Positions 52,956 through 61,788 of a stretch of 64,000 bases of DNA are shown piece after piece (positions within the stretch are counted from its first letter, which is position 1; each line of letters begins with the position of its first letter). Under the pieces are notes generated by a model that saw nothing but the letters and a program-made list of their open reading frames with translations, was not told the origin of the DNA and ran no database searches. Source of the DNA: Paenibacillus_V sp046244365 (GTDB taxonomy: Bacteria; Bacillota; Bacilli; Paenibacillales; NBRC-103111); assembly GCF_046244365.1 (NCBI RefSeq), contig NZ_CP176395.1:868001-932000 (forward strand). The letters are read 5' to 3'. Position numbers and translations under genes: made by a program.

Positions 52956-53209
52956 TAAACTTGCCGTCATAGCTCGAATGTTACCCGGAGCATAAATAGT
53001 AGGCTTTTATATTCGAAGTAACTATTGAGCATAAACTTGCCGTTATAGCTGGAATATTGCCCGGAGCATAGGCAGTGGGGGCCTTATACTCGAAGTAACT
53101 ATTGAAGCATAAACTTGCCGCTATAGCTGGAATGTTGCCCGGAGCATAGGCAGTAGGTTTTTATACTAGAAGTAACTAGAGCATGTAAACTTGTCGCCGC
53201 AGGTAACTA
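52956..53209. repeat. Tandem repeat, 76-78-bp unit, about 3.3 copies, after the sulfatase
   Basis: Units begin at 52956, 53032, 53110 and (partial) 53186 with TAAACTTG(C/T)CG and contain ATAGCT(C/G)GAAT and CCCGGAGCATA. The array starts 4 bp after the sulfatase stop codon. Copies have diverged more than in the 17.7-kb array. Confidence 0.85.
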
Positions 53210-53300
53210 AATAGTGATCTTACGTTCATTATTAGTGAATCTAAATTCACTATTGGAGTTCTAACATGACTCCCTAACTCATTTAGTGAATGAAACCTCA
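53210..53300. repeat. TTCACTA/TAGTGAA palindromes (copy cluster 3)
   Basis: Inverted repeats such as GTTCA-ttAtTAGTGAA(T) lie on both sides of the second MITE; more occur at 53553-53680 before the glycosidase gene. Confidence 0.65.
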
Positions 53301-53303
53301 CTA

Positions 53304-53552
53304 ATAGTGCGTGTTTAAAAAGACCACTTTTCAGAACCGAGAAGGTTGGATGAATCCGAGTAAATCCCCCACAAAGTGAAGCTAATCTTCGTAGCGTTTT
53401 CCGATTACTTTGCGGGGAGCCCCGAGGAACGAGGACACGGAGCGTAGGCAAAACCTACGTGAGTACCGCAGTTACCGGATGAATGCAAGATTCGATGTCG
53501 AATATCCCACAGTTCTGCTTCGTTATCAAAAGGGGGCTTTTTAAACAACCTC
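53304..53552 (+). mobile_element. MITE, copy 2, with a nested 66-bp insert
   Basis: Same ends (GTTTAAAAAG...CTTTTTAAAC), TA on both sides and internal sequence as the other two copies, but 249 rather than 183 bp. The extra 66 bp (about 53361-53426) carry their own inverted repeat, CCCC-ca-CAAAGT with ACTTTG-c-GGGG, so a second small element seems to have landed inside. Confidence 0.85.
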
Positions 53553-53732
53553 TAATAGTGAACGAGACAGGAATAATAGTTACCTTTGCTTCACTATAGG
53601 GCAGCCGGCGCTCTTTTTAAGCCGAAATAGTGAATTGAGCTTCACTAATAGTGAACTTTGGTTCACTAACGGCATGGCTCGGGGCGAACGTTGAACGATT
53701 AGCCTTTTAGGCTTTATTTTTGGGAGGTTATT

Positions 53733-55754
53733 ATGAAGAAAGATAGTTGGTTTTGGGATCGGATGCGGCAGGTGCATATCGATTTTCACATGCCGGAGTT
53801 TCCGCGGGACGCGATCAAAAACTTCGACGCAAAGTCGTTCGTCGGCCAATTCGTAGAGGCGAAGGTCAACGTCATAGGCGTGTTTACGAAATGCCATTTC
53901 GGAAACGCGTTCTATGACAATACGGTCGGGCACAAGCACAGCGGGTTGAAGGAGGACTTCTTCGGCGAGGTGCTCGAGGAAGCGCGCAAGCATGACATCA
54001 AGGTCATCGCGTATTACTCGCTCGGAACCGATGCGAAGGCCGTGCTGGACAATCCGGACTGGTATCAGGTGGACGAGTATGGCAAAGTGCGCGGCGCCGA
54101 GGGTACCGTGTGGGAGCTGCCTTGCATCAACAGCCCGTACCGCGAGGAACTGGTCATTCCGCAAATCAAGGAAATCACCGAGAAATACGACATGGACGGC
54201 TATTTGCTGGATATTCCGTATCTGCACAACCATTACTGTTTCTGCACGTATTGCAAAAAGAAATTCGCCGAGGAATACGGCCGCGCGCTGACGCCCGAGC
54301 TGCTTGAAACCGATCGCGAAACGGTCATCCGCTTCGGCATCGATTCGGCGGCGCGCTGCATGGAGGAGATCGCTTCTACGATCAAGCGGATCCGTCCGCA
54401 TGTGCTCGTGAACTGTAACGGCGCTTGGCGGATGGGCGAGCCTGCCTCGGTCAACGCGACTAGCGATTACGGTCTCTGGGAGTCGCAGCCGTCGGCGACC
54501 GGCTCTTTCCATAACCATTCGATCCGCGCCCGGCATGCGCGTACGCTTGACGTACCGGTGCAGATCATGACGGTGCGCTTTACCGAAGGCTGGGGGCTCA
54601 TGTCGTGCAAAACGGCGGAGCAGCTGAAATACGAATTCGCTACGATTATGGCGAACGGCGGCATTATCAACATCGGCGACCAGGTGCTGCCCGACGGCAC
54701 GCTGCAAGCGGGCGTGTACGATATCATCGGGGAAGCGTTCGCGTTCGTCGAGGAGCGGGAGGCTTACTGCACCCGTGCCGAGAGCGTTAGGGAAGTGGCG
54801 CTGATCGCGAACAATACGAATAACTGGTACCATGACAAAGACGATGCGGCAACGTTCGGAGCTGCTAAAATGCTTCTGGAAGGCCATCATCAGTTCGATA
54901 TTTACTATAACGACCAATTCCCGGATTTGACCGGCTACCGTGTCGTCGTGCTGCCCGAAACGGTCGAGCTGTCCGCAGAATCGGTCGCGCGGCTCGAAAC
55001 GTTCGTTGCTGACGGCGGACTGCTCTTGGCGACGGGGGCGGCGACGTACAGCAAGGAACGGCAAAATTTGCTGCTGTCCAATCTGCTAGGCGTTCGGTAT
55101 TTGGAAAGATCTCCTTATGAGTTCGGCTACTTGACTCAGCATGACGAGTTGTGGCAGGGCGTCGCGAGAATTCCTCAGCTAGTCGAAGCGCCGTTCGTCA
55201 AAACGGTGCCGACGACAGCCGAGACGCTAAGCGGCATCCAGTGGCCGCTTACGGTGCCGGCGCCGAACCGGGCTTTCCGTCATCCGATTCCGCCGGGCGG
55301 CAACGTCAGCGACTTTCCGGGCATCAGCGTGAACAAGTTCGGTCAAGGAACGGCGTTGTATATCGCTGCTCCGGTATTCAGCTCGTATTGGCATTCGAAT
55401 CATTTCTGGGTGCGGCGAATCGTGAACAATCTGCTGAGCCGCTACTACGACAAGTACGTGGAAGTAGCCGCGCCGACGCATATCGAGACGAACGTTATGC
55501 GCAAGGACGGCAAGACTTATCTGCATGTCATCAACTTCCAAAGCATCCATGCCGGCGAGAAAAGCACGGCATACTACAATCCGATCGAAGACATTACGCC
55601 GGTGCATAACATTCAGGTCCGCATCCGCGACATAGCGCTTAGCCAGGCTGTCGTGCGGCCCGAGAACGAAGCCCTTGCCGTCGAGCGGTTCGACGACGGA
55701 ATCGGTTTTACCATTCCGAAGGTACACATTCATACGATCATTGAATTAAGCTAG
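53733..55754 (+). CDS. Putative glycoside hydrolase (GHL6-like) with beta-galactosidase trimerisation domain
   Basis: 673 residues. The N-terminal half is a TIM barrel like the GHL6/GH29-GH42 group (VHIDFHMPEFPRD, FTKCHFGNAFYDNT, YDMDGYLLDIPY, which may bear the nucleophile Asp, and ITSDYGLWESQP-like strand). Residues about 390-560 resemble the GH42 trimerisation domain, with a flavodoxin-like fold (YRVVVLPETVELSAESVARLETFVADGGLLLATG). No signal peptide. It follows the sulfatase by 780 bp of repeats and a MITE, which may have separated it from the operon. Substrate unknown; a desulfated oligosaccharide is likely from context. GGGAGGT precedes the ATG. Confidence 0.75.
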   Translation: MKKDSWFWDRMRQVHIDFHMPEFPRDAIKNFDAKSFVGQFVEAKVNVIGVFTKCHFGNAFYDNTVGHKHSGLKEDFFGEVLEEARKHDIKVIAYYSLGTDAKAVLDNPDWYQVDEYGKVRGAEGTVWELPCINSPYREELVIPQIKEITEKYDMDGYLLDIPYLHNHYCFCTYCKKKFAEEYGRALTPELLETDRETVIRFGIDSAARCMEEIASTIKRIRPHVLVNCNGAWRMGEPASVNATSDYGLWESQPSATGSFHNHSIRARHARTLDVPVQIMTVRFTEGWGLMSCKTAEQLKYEFATIMANGGIINIGDQVLPDGTLQAGVYDIIGEAFAFVEEREAYCTRAESVREVALIANNTNNWYHDKDDAATFGAAKMLLEGHHQFDIYYNDQFPDLTGYRVVVLPETVELSAESVARLETFVADGGLLLATGAATYSKERQNLLLSNLLGVRYLERSPYEFGYLTQHDELWQGVARIPQLVEAPFVKTVPTTAETLSGIQWPLTVPAPNRAFRHPIPPGGNVSDFPGISVNKFGQGTALYIAAPVFSSYWHSNHFWVRRIVNNLLSRYYDKYVEVAAPTHIETNVMRKDGKTYLHVINFQSIHAGEKSTAYYNPIEDITPVHNIQVRIRDIALSQAVVRPENEALAVERFDDGIGFTIPKVHIHTIIELS

Positions 55755-55783
55755 CTTAGCTGTAAGTGAAACTCTCCTGAACC

Positions 55784-55814
55784 AAAGCCGACGGCAGCTG
55801 CCGCCGGCTTTTTT
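55784..55814 (+). terminator. Terminator of the glycosidase gene
   Basis: AAAGCCGaCGGCA-gc-TGCCGcCGGCTTTTTT: stem with one mismatch and a T run. Confidence 0.88.
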
Positions 55815-55962
55815 GCACGGTACGTCCCGTGTGGGGACATCTCACGGATGGAAGTCCCTACCGAACAAGGCTAGCCGTCGCTACTTTTCTTCACCTCATA
55901 AATAGCCAAACGAACAGACGAAACCTTTCAAAGGAAAAGGGCACAATAAATAAGATTGCCTA

Positions 55963-56016
55963 TTGACAAGGAAAATAAAAATAATCCATAATATACATAT
56001 GAACGATTGCTCATAT
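55963..56016 (+). promoter_or_regulatory. Zinc-exporter promoter with ArsR/SmtB-type operator
   Basis: -35 TTGACA (55963-55968), 18 bp, -10 CATAAT (55987-55992). Just downstream ATATGA-ACGATTGC-TCATAT (55997-56016) is an inverted repeat like the sites of CzrA/SmtB metal-responsive repressors. Position over the transcription start fits repression lifted by zinc. The regulator gene is not in the window. Confidence 0.65.
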
Positions 56017-56081
56017 ATTAAAACGTACCGAACAATGCGAGAGAACAGCATCGTTGGAGCGACGGTAAAGGGAGGCCCTTC

Positions 56082-57212
56082 ATGATGGGGAATAATGATC
56101 ACACTCACAACGATAATCGTGGCCGCAATCATAGCAGCGGCGAGAATAACAAGGGCGACAGCCACGGCCATAACCACGGGAGCGCCAAAGGTCATAGCCA
56201 CGGTAATAGCAAAAGCCATAGCCATGGGAATAGCAAAGGCGATAGCGCCAGCCATAATCATAACCACAGCCATAACCACAGTCATAGTCACGGCCATTCG
56301 CACAGCCATCACGGCCACAGCCATGCTCAAGATTTTGTGCGGGACGGCAACAAAAAGGGCTTGATTATCGCCCTTAGCATCACGGCTGTAATCATGGTGC
56401 TGGAGTTTGTCGGCGGTCTCTGGACGAATAGTCTTGCCTTGTTGTCCGACAGCGGTCATATGCTGAGCGACGCAAGCTCGCTCCTGCTCAGTCTGCTGGC
56501 GATGATAGCGGCTGCCAAAGCCGCTACGCCGCGCAAATCTTACGGCAATCACCGCTTCGAAATATTGGCGGCGTTGTTCAACGCGGTTACGCTGTTTGCG
56601 ATTGCAGGTTTTATCATTTACGAGGCGGTGCACAGATTCATGGAGCCGCCCGTCGTTTCAAGCGGCTCCATGATGGCGATCGCCGCCGTCGGTTTGCTGG
56701 CTAATCTGGCCAGCGCTTGGCAGCTTATGCGCAAGGGAGACGTCGAGCACAACATCAACATGCGCAGCGCGTACCTCCATGTGCTCGGCGACGCGCTCGG
56801 TTCGGTCGGAGCGATCGCGGCAGGACTCGTCATGATGCTGACCGGCTGGTATGCGGCGGATCCGATTATCAGCGTGATCGTCGCGCTGCTAATTTTGAAA
56901 GGAGCATGGGGCGTGCTTTCCTCGTCTGTGCACGTATTAATGGAAGGAACGCCGGCAAATGTCGACCACGACCAAGTAAAACAATCGCTTATGCAGCTGC
57001 CGGGCGTTCGCGACGTGCATGACCTGCATATATGGACGATCACATCCGGCCTGGTCGCCATGACGTGCCACTTGCTGGTCGATGACGAGGCGGACAGTCA
57101 GGAAGTGCTGCACCAAGCTTTGCATCTGCTCGAGGACGATTATGGGATCGGACACGCGACCGTGCAGGTGGAAACCTCACGTATCCATCATAGTAAGCTG
57201 TGCAGCATTTAA
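56082..57212 (+). CDS. Cation diffusion facilitator, zinc/cobalt exporter (CzcD type)
   Basis: 376 residues. A long N-terminal tail (about 1-85) holds roughly 25 histidines in (S/N)HxH/GHSHG-type repeats and should buffer metal at the cytoplasmic face. Six membrane segments follow with the HxxxD metal sites (LLSDSGHMLSDA, LHVLGDALGS), then the cytoplasmic ACT-like domain (VHDLHIWTITSG). GGGAGG lies upstream; ATG 56082 or 56085. Single gene with an ArsR-type operator in the promoter and a terminator after. Confidence 0.95.
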   Translation: MMGNNDHTHNDNRGRNHSSGENNKGDSHGHNHGSAKGHSHGNSKSHSHGNSKGDSASHNHNHSHNHSHSHGHSHSHHGHSHAQDFVRDGNKKGLIIALSITAVIMVLEFVGGLWTNSLALLSDSGHMLSDASSLLLSLLAMIAAAKAATPRKSYGNHRFEILAALFNAVTLFAIAGFIIYEAVHRFMEPPVVSSGSMMAIAAVGLLANLASAWQLMRKGDVEHNINMRSAYLHVLGDALGSVGAIAAGLVMMLTGWYAADPIISVIVALLILKGAWGVLSSSVHVLMEGTPANVDHDQVKQSLMQLPGVRDVHDLHIWTITSGLVAMTCHLLVDDEADSQEVLHQALHLLEDDYGIGHATVQVETSRIHHSKLCSI

Positions 57213-57217
57213 CGAAA

Positions 57218-57258
57218 ATAGCCCGGACATCAGCCGTTTGATGTTCCGGGCTATCTTT
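57218..57258 (+). terminator. Terminator of the CDF exporter
   Basis: ATAGCCCGGA-CATCA pairs with TGATG-TTCCGGGCTAT, followed by CTTT. Confidence 0.8.
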
Positions 57259-57450
57259 GTGCGGTAACCGGGATGTCTATGCCATAGGGCAGCTGCAAGA
57301 TTATAGGATGAGCAAGAGAGTTCCGCTTTTGTGCGAAAGTAACCGAAGGTTAAAGATGTCCGGCAACAGATCCGAGCCGATCTCGAGGATTGGTTAATAT
57401 GGTTAATTGTGGTATCGTTTGGGTAACCGAATTTAGGGAGGTTATACCGC

Positions 57451-58086
57451 ATGAACGAGGACAAAAATAAAATAGCATCCATTTTATTTGCCATAGGCAT
57501 TATTGAAATGATTCTAAGCTTCGCTATCGGCATCGTCACAGGGTCGACCGCCAACAAGTTCATACCCGGATTCGCCTTGTTTACGGCTCTCCCGTGGTGG
57601 ATCGGCGGATTTATTGCCGGCATGCTTTTTATCGGGTTTTCGGAGATCATCAAGCTGCTTCATCAAATCAACAGCAAGCTCGGCGGCAGGGGGATTCCGA
57701 GTAGGCTTAGGGCCGCAGGCCGGAAGGAAGCGGGGAGCAGCGGCGCCGCGCATGTTTCCGGAACGGAGCAAATTTTTCGTTTGCTTGTCATCAAATACAA
57801 GGAACGAATTTTTCAAGGCTTCCTTACGATCAGCTCGGAGCAAATCTCGATATTCGAGCAAAATGCAAATAGCTTAATGCCTCTTAAAAAGAAATGCATC
57901 GATATTCTTAAAGAAGACGTCGATGGGGGAGAATACAACCAAGCCAATAACGGGATTACGATTCGCTTTTTGAATGGCGAACGGGGGATGGAAAGCATCG
58001 AAATCACGACCTTTTCCGAAAAGCAGACGGACGACATGATTCGGATCGTTAACGAATTGGCCGCGCAAAGCCGGATGGAAACGTAA
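57451..58086 (+). CDS. Hypothetical membrane protein, 211 aa
   Basis: Two membrane segments at about 9-30 and 40-68, then a cytoplasmic domain (about 100-205) with alternating strands (QEIFRLLVIKYKERIFQGFLTI; GITIRFLNGERGMESIEITTF), perhaps PH-like. A basic, Gly/Ser/Ala-rich linker joins them. AGGGAGGT lies before the ATG. No family recognised. It precedes the broken DinB-like gene. Confidence 0.7.
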   Translation: MNEDKNKIASILFAIGIIEMILSFAIGIVTGSTANKFIPGFALFTALPWWIGGFIAGMLFIGFSEIIKLLHQINSKLGGRGIPSRLRAAGRKEAGSSGAAHVSGTEQIFRLLVIKYKERIFQGFLTISSEQISIFEQNANSLMPLKKKCIDILKEDVDGGEYNQANNGITIRFLNGERGMESIEITTFSEKQTDDMIRIVNELAAQSRMET

Positions 58087-58131
58087 AAAACCCGCAGCGG
58101 GGAACGCCTCATGTACATAGAAGGAGAGATC

Positions 58132-58766
58132 GTGAAAATGAACGCCGTTAAGGAATTAGAGAATCTGCTGCAAGCTGTACCGCAAAAAATTCGCGAATTC
58201 ACTGGCGATGAGCTCGCCCGCCCTATTTCGGAAGGGAAATGGTCGCGTCTTCAGCTCTTGGGACATCTATGCGATTCCGCTATCAACAACCTGTCCCGGT
58301 TCATTCAGCTGCAATACCAGCAGGAACCGCTGCTCATCATCCCCTACAAGTGCGTGTTTAAAAAGGCCGTTTTTCAGAACCGAGAAGGTTGGATGAATCT
58401 GAGGAACGAGGACACGGAGCGTAGGCAAAACCTACGTGAGTACCGCAGTTACCGGATGAATTCAAGATTCGATGTCGAGTAACCCACTGTTCTGCTTCGT
58501 TATCAAAAGGGGGCTTTTTAAACTACCTCTATAACCAGGAAGCTTGGGTGAGCGTTCAATATTATAAGGAAGCGCCGATCGAAGATGTGCTGGAGCTGTG
58601 GGTTAGTCTTAACCGGTCGGTCCTGCGTGTAATCGGCAGCTTGCCGGAAACGAGTCTGGCTCGCAGTTGTCAGCTTCCTGACGGAAGTTTGGTAACGCTT
58701 GGATGGCTGATCGATGACTATTTGGTGCATATGAAGCACCATTTGCGGCAAATATTTAACGAGTAG
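58132..58766 (+). pseudogene. DinB-like protein gene interrupted by a MITE
   Basis: The N-terminal half (NAVKELENLLQAVPQK ... GKWSRLQLLGHLCDSAINNLSRFIQL) and the C-terminal half (QYYKEAPIEDVLELWVSLNRSVLRVI ... LIDDYLVHMKHHLRQIF) are those of one DinB/YfiT-like four-helix protein with the conserved metal-binding histidines (GHL near the start, HMKHH near the end). Between them lies the 183-bp MITE. Removing it and one TA (185 bp) restores a single frame of about 149 codons reading PYNQEAW across the join. As it stands the frame ends at 58482 inside the element. AAGGAG precedes the GTG at 58132; an ATG follows at 58138. Confidence 0.88.
58347..58529 (+). mobile_element. 183-bp MITE, copy 3, inside a coding sequence
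   Basis: Flanked by TA at 58345-58346 and 58530-58531. Terminal inverted repeat GTTTAAAAAG(G/C)CC. Internal hairpin CGTAGG-caaaa-CCTACG. Since the target gene is known, this copy proves the TA duplication and the exact element ends. Confidence 0.92.
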
Positions 58767-59042
58767 CTGAAATTGCTCCAAAAACGCGGGTGTATTCCAA
58801 GTTAGGCGGAACGCAGGTACGCTATTTGCAGGCTTTCACTTTACATCGAGTCTTCTGCGGAACGAGCGTTCGCTATTTCGGCGATTTTATGTCAAATACC
58901 GTTCAGATTATGCGAATAAGGTTCTCTAGTTCCGCGAGACGTCGATCAACGAGCTGCTATCGGGAAATAAGGTACTGTCGTTCCGCAGCTAAGCGGCTAT
59001 TTCTGAAAGCCTATCCCCGGGAAATGACGAATGCGTGTAACC

Positions 59043-59085
59043 GAAAAACCTCCATTCCGCTGCGCTTAGCGAAAGGAGGTTTTTC
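59043..59085. terminator. Bidirectional terminator between convergent genes
   Basis: GAAAAACCTCC and GGAGGTTTTTC are exact complements with A and T runs at both sides. The stretch 58767-59042 shows only loosely repeated GCGGAACG...CGCTATTT phrases. Confidence 0.8.
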
Positions 59086-59184
59086 GTACTTCTGCCGGTG
59101 ATGGTTTCTCATAGGAACGCGACGTTTCCATTGCCGTTTCGGAAAGCTGAAATCGTTCCGAGCCGCCACTAGAGGCTACGAACG

Positions 59185-60018
59185 CTACTCCCTCGCCGAT
59201 GCGGATGCCGATAAAATTTCGTCCGCCGATGAGCTGATATGCTCGAATGCGGCTTGCAGCTCTTGAATGCTAGCGGCATGCTCCTGAAATTTGGCGGTAA
59301 TTCCTTGGATGGATTTATTCATCTGTTTGATGGCATGCTCAATACGGTCGAGCTCGCCGTCGATCGTAGCGACCGAGTTTTTGCTCTGCTCGGCCATTTT
59401 GCGGATTTCGCTGGCGACGACAGCGAAGCCCCGTCCTTGCTCGCCGGCGCGTGCGGCTTCGATCGCTGCGTTCAAGCCGAGGAGATGGGATTGCTCCGAA
59501 ACGTCTCTCACGATCTGGCTCACCGATCGGATCTTCTCGATTTCCTGCAGCATGTTCATCGAATCGGCAGCCAGCTTGTGGACTTCCGCCGCCATTTCCG
59601 AGGATGCGCCGGACAACTGGTCCGTAGTCGCCGTCATTTCCTCGGCGGATGCCGCCAATTGCGTCGAGATGCTGCGCAGCGCATGCACTTTTTCGGTGGT
59701 GGTCGAAACGGTCAGAACGCCGACGACGCTGCCGTCCTCCCAAATAGGCGTTGCGGTAGCCACATACGGAAAACCAAACGTTTCCGGCCCTCTTTCCTCC
59801 TGAAACGTTTGCTCCTGCAGCAGCGCCTTCTCGGTAATCGAGTTTTTGATGACGGTGATCGGGGCGCCGAGCGGGATTTTAACCTCCAGCCCTTTGATCG
59901 GCAAATACCCGACAAACTTCTCCCGGTCCGTAACCGCGATTATCGATTCTTCAGCCAGCGCCTTTTGGAACGTTTCCATTGTATTCAGTATTTGTTGCAG
60001 CTTATCCGACACGCTCAT
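59185..60018 (-). CDS. Soluble methyl-accepting chemotaxis-like sensor
   Basis: 277 residues from the ATG at 60018; an ATG at 60084 gives 299 residues, and neither has a strong ribosome binding site. The N-terminal part (about 1-130) is a PAS/Cache-like sensor without membrane segments; the C-terminal part is the MCP signalling hairpin, with the tip SEQSHLLGLNAAIEAARAGEQGRGFAVVASEIRKMAEQS. It is short: the methylation helices are reduced, as in cytoplasmic transducers. It probably signals to a CheA-type kinase from the cytoplasm. Confidence 0.88.
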   Translation of the reverse strand: MSVSDKLQQILNTMETFQKALAEESIIAVTDREKFVGYLPIKGLEVKIPLGAPITVIKNSITEKALLQEQTFQEERGPETFGFPYVATATPIWEDGSVVGVLTVSTTTEKVHALRSISTQLAASAEEMTATTDQLSGASSEMAAEVHKLAADSMNMLQEIEKIRSVSQIVRDVSEQSHLLGLNAAIEAARAGEQGRGFAVVASEIRKMAEQSKNSVATIDGELDRIEHAIKQMNKSIQGITAKFQEHAASIQELQAAFEHISSSADEILSASASARE

Positions 60019-60149
60019 CACCCCATCGTAGGTTTGCACATTCGCTGTCCCGGTAACAGGCAGGCCGTATCCCGAAAAAGACATTACTCATTATATCGGT
60101 GTAATCCGATCCCATTTGAATATATAAAGATCGTGAAGCAAACGGGACT

Positions 60150-60420
60150 ATTTGGCCGTGAGGTTCACTATTTCGTATGAAGGGGCGTGTTTGGCTCGGA
60201 TCATGAATGTAGGTTCACTAATTGTGAACCTACATTCACTATTTTGCTCAATCTGCCCCTTTCGGGGCAGATAGTGAAGCAAACGGGTCTATTTGATCGT
60301 AAGGTTCACTAATAGTGAAGCTTTCTTCACTATTTCGTATGAAGGGAAGGGGCGGGCTTTGGCTCAAATAATGAGCTTAGGTCCACTAATTGTGAACCTA
60401 ATTCACTATCCTGTCCAGTA
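60150..60420. repeat. TTCACTA/TAGTGAA palindromes (copy cluster 4)
   Basis: Contains the 14-bp perfect palindrome GAATGTAGGTTCAC-taatt-GTGAACCTACATTC (60205-60237) and a duplicated block (GTGAAGCAAACGGG(A/T)CTATTTG at about 60132 and 60271). Nothing else was seen between the chemoreceptor and the MFS gene. Confidence 0.7.
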
Positions 60421-60567
60421 CACTCTCTATTTGTGATTGTTCATACGAAGAGGCTGCCCTCCGCCATTTTCATGGCTTCTCTGGCAGCCCCGCTAATATG
60501 CTCTACGCAACTCCGTCCGAGACTTTATATGGCCGTGCTGGCAGATCCGGCAAACGCAGTGCAGCGC

Positions 60568-61788
60568 CTAGGACACATAGCCCTTGCGGCCGGCGCTGAA
60601 ACCGAAGAACAGCAGCAGCCCGGAGACCGCAACCAGGAGAAGCAGCGGAAACGTCCAGCCTCCGGTCGTATCGTGCAGAAGCCCGAACAGCGTCGGCCCC
60701 GCCGCCGCCAGCAAATAGCCTGCGGATTGCGCCATGCCGGACAGAGAGGCAGACTGTTGCGCGTCGCGGGAACGAAGGACGATGAACATCATCGCCAAGC
60801 TGAACGACCCGCCTCCGCCGATTCCGAGCAGGGCGAACCAAAGGATGGCGAGCGTCATATTGCCGCTCAACAGGCCGATGACGCCAATGGCGAAGCAGCC
60901 TGCGGCGATGGCTACAAGGCCTCTTTGGCTGGAAAGACGGGCGGCAATCAGCGGAACGACGAAGGAGACGCCGAGCAGCACGAACTGCATAAGCGACAGC
61001 ATCCAGCCCGCGTAATCGGCGCTGAGCCCATGCTCCAGCAAAATCTCCGGAATCCATGCTACGATGACGTAGAACATGAGCGATTGCAAGCCCATGTAGA
61101 AGGTAACCTTCCAGGCAAGAGGCGAACGCCATAAGCCTGCGATGCTTTTTCGCGGCTGCGCAGGGCCGTCTTGCTTCCCCTTGAGCCGGAGCAGCGGCAG
61201 CCAAACGACGACGGCGATCAAGGAAAGAATCGCCCAGCAGCCAAGCGCTCCGCTCCACCCGAAGGGGAGCTTCCGCGTCAACGGCATGCTGACGCCGGAA
61301 GCGATCGCTCCCCACAAATTCATGGATACGGAATACACGCCGGTCATCAAACCGATTTTGTGGGGGAATTCTCTTTTGAGCAGGCTGGGGACAAGCACGT
61401 TGCATACCGCAATCGCCAAGCCGAGCAAGGCGGTCCCGGCGAATAAAGAAGCGATGCCGGGAAGCGAACGAAGGACAATACCCGCGGTCAATACGACCAT
61501 GCCAGCGAACAGGGTGACCTCCGTGCCGAACTTGCCGGCCAGCCTCGGGGCAAATGGAGAAAGAAGCGCAAAAGCGAGCAGCGGCAGCGTCGTTAAAAAT
61601 CCGGCCATCGTGTGAGAAATGCCGGTAGTACCGCGTATTTCGCCGATAATCGGACCGACCGCCGTAATGGGTGCACGAAGATTGGCCGCTACCAGCATGA
61701 TGCCGAGGACGAGAAGCCCGATCGATGTGGCGTATGTTGAAGTAACAGTAACGTTCGGTTGTAAACTTGATGCTGTTTTCTGTGTCAT
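60568..61788 (-). CDS. MFS transporter, CynX/NimT family
   Basis: 406 residues, twelve membrane segments. The N-terminal AANLRAPITAVGPIIGEI is the signature of the CynX/NimT family (cyanate and 2-nitroimidazole transporters); substrate here unknown. The ATG overlaps the stop of the GntR regulator (4 bp), so the two form an operon and the regulator likely controls the transporter. Confidence 0.92.
   Translation of the reverse strand: MTQKTASSLQPNVTVTSTYATSIGLLVLGIMLVAANLRAPITAVGPIIGEIRGTTGISHTMAGFLTTLPLLAFALLSPFAPRLAGKFGTEVTLFAGMVVLTAGIVLRSLPGIASLFAGTALLGLAIAVCNVLVPSLLKREFPHKIGLMTGVYSVSMNLWGAIASGVSMPLTRKLPFGWSGALGCWAILSLIAVVVWLPLLRLKGKQDGPAQPRKSIAGLWRSPLAWKVTFYMGLQSLMFYVIVAWIPEILLEHGLSADYAGWMLSLMQFVLLGVSFVVPLIAARLSSQRGLVAIAAGCFAIGVIGLLSGNMTLAILWFALLGIGGGGSFSLAMMFIVLRSRDAQQSASLSGMAQSAGYLLAAAGPTLFGLLHDTTGGWTFPLLLLVAVSGLLLFFGFSAGRKGYVS

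Noticed and set aside
53304..53552. MITE copies as ordinary rho-independent terminators
   Set aside because: The inverted ends look terminator-like, but precise shared ends, flanking TA and the gene-restoring copy at 58347 show insertion elements.
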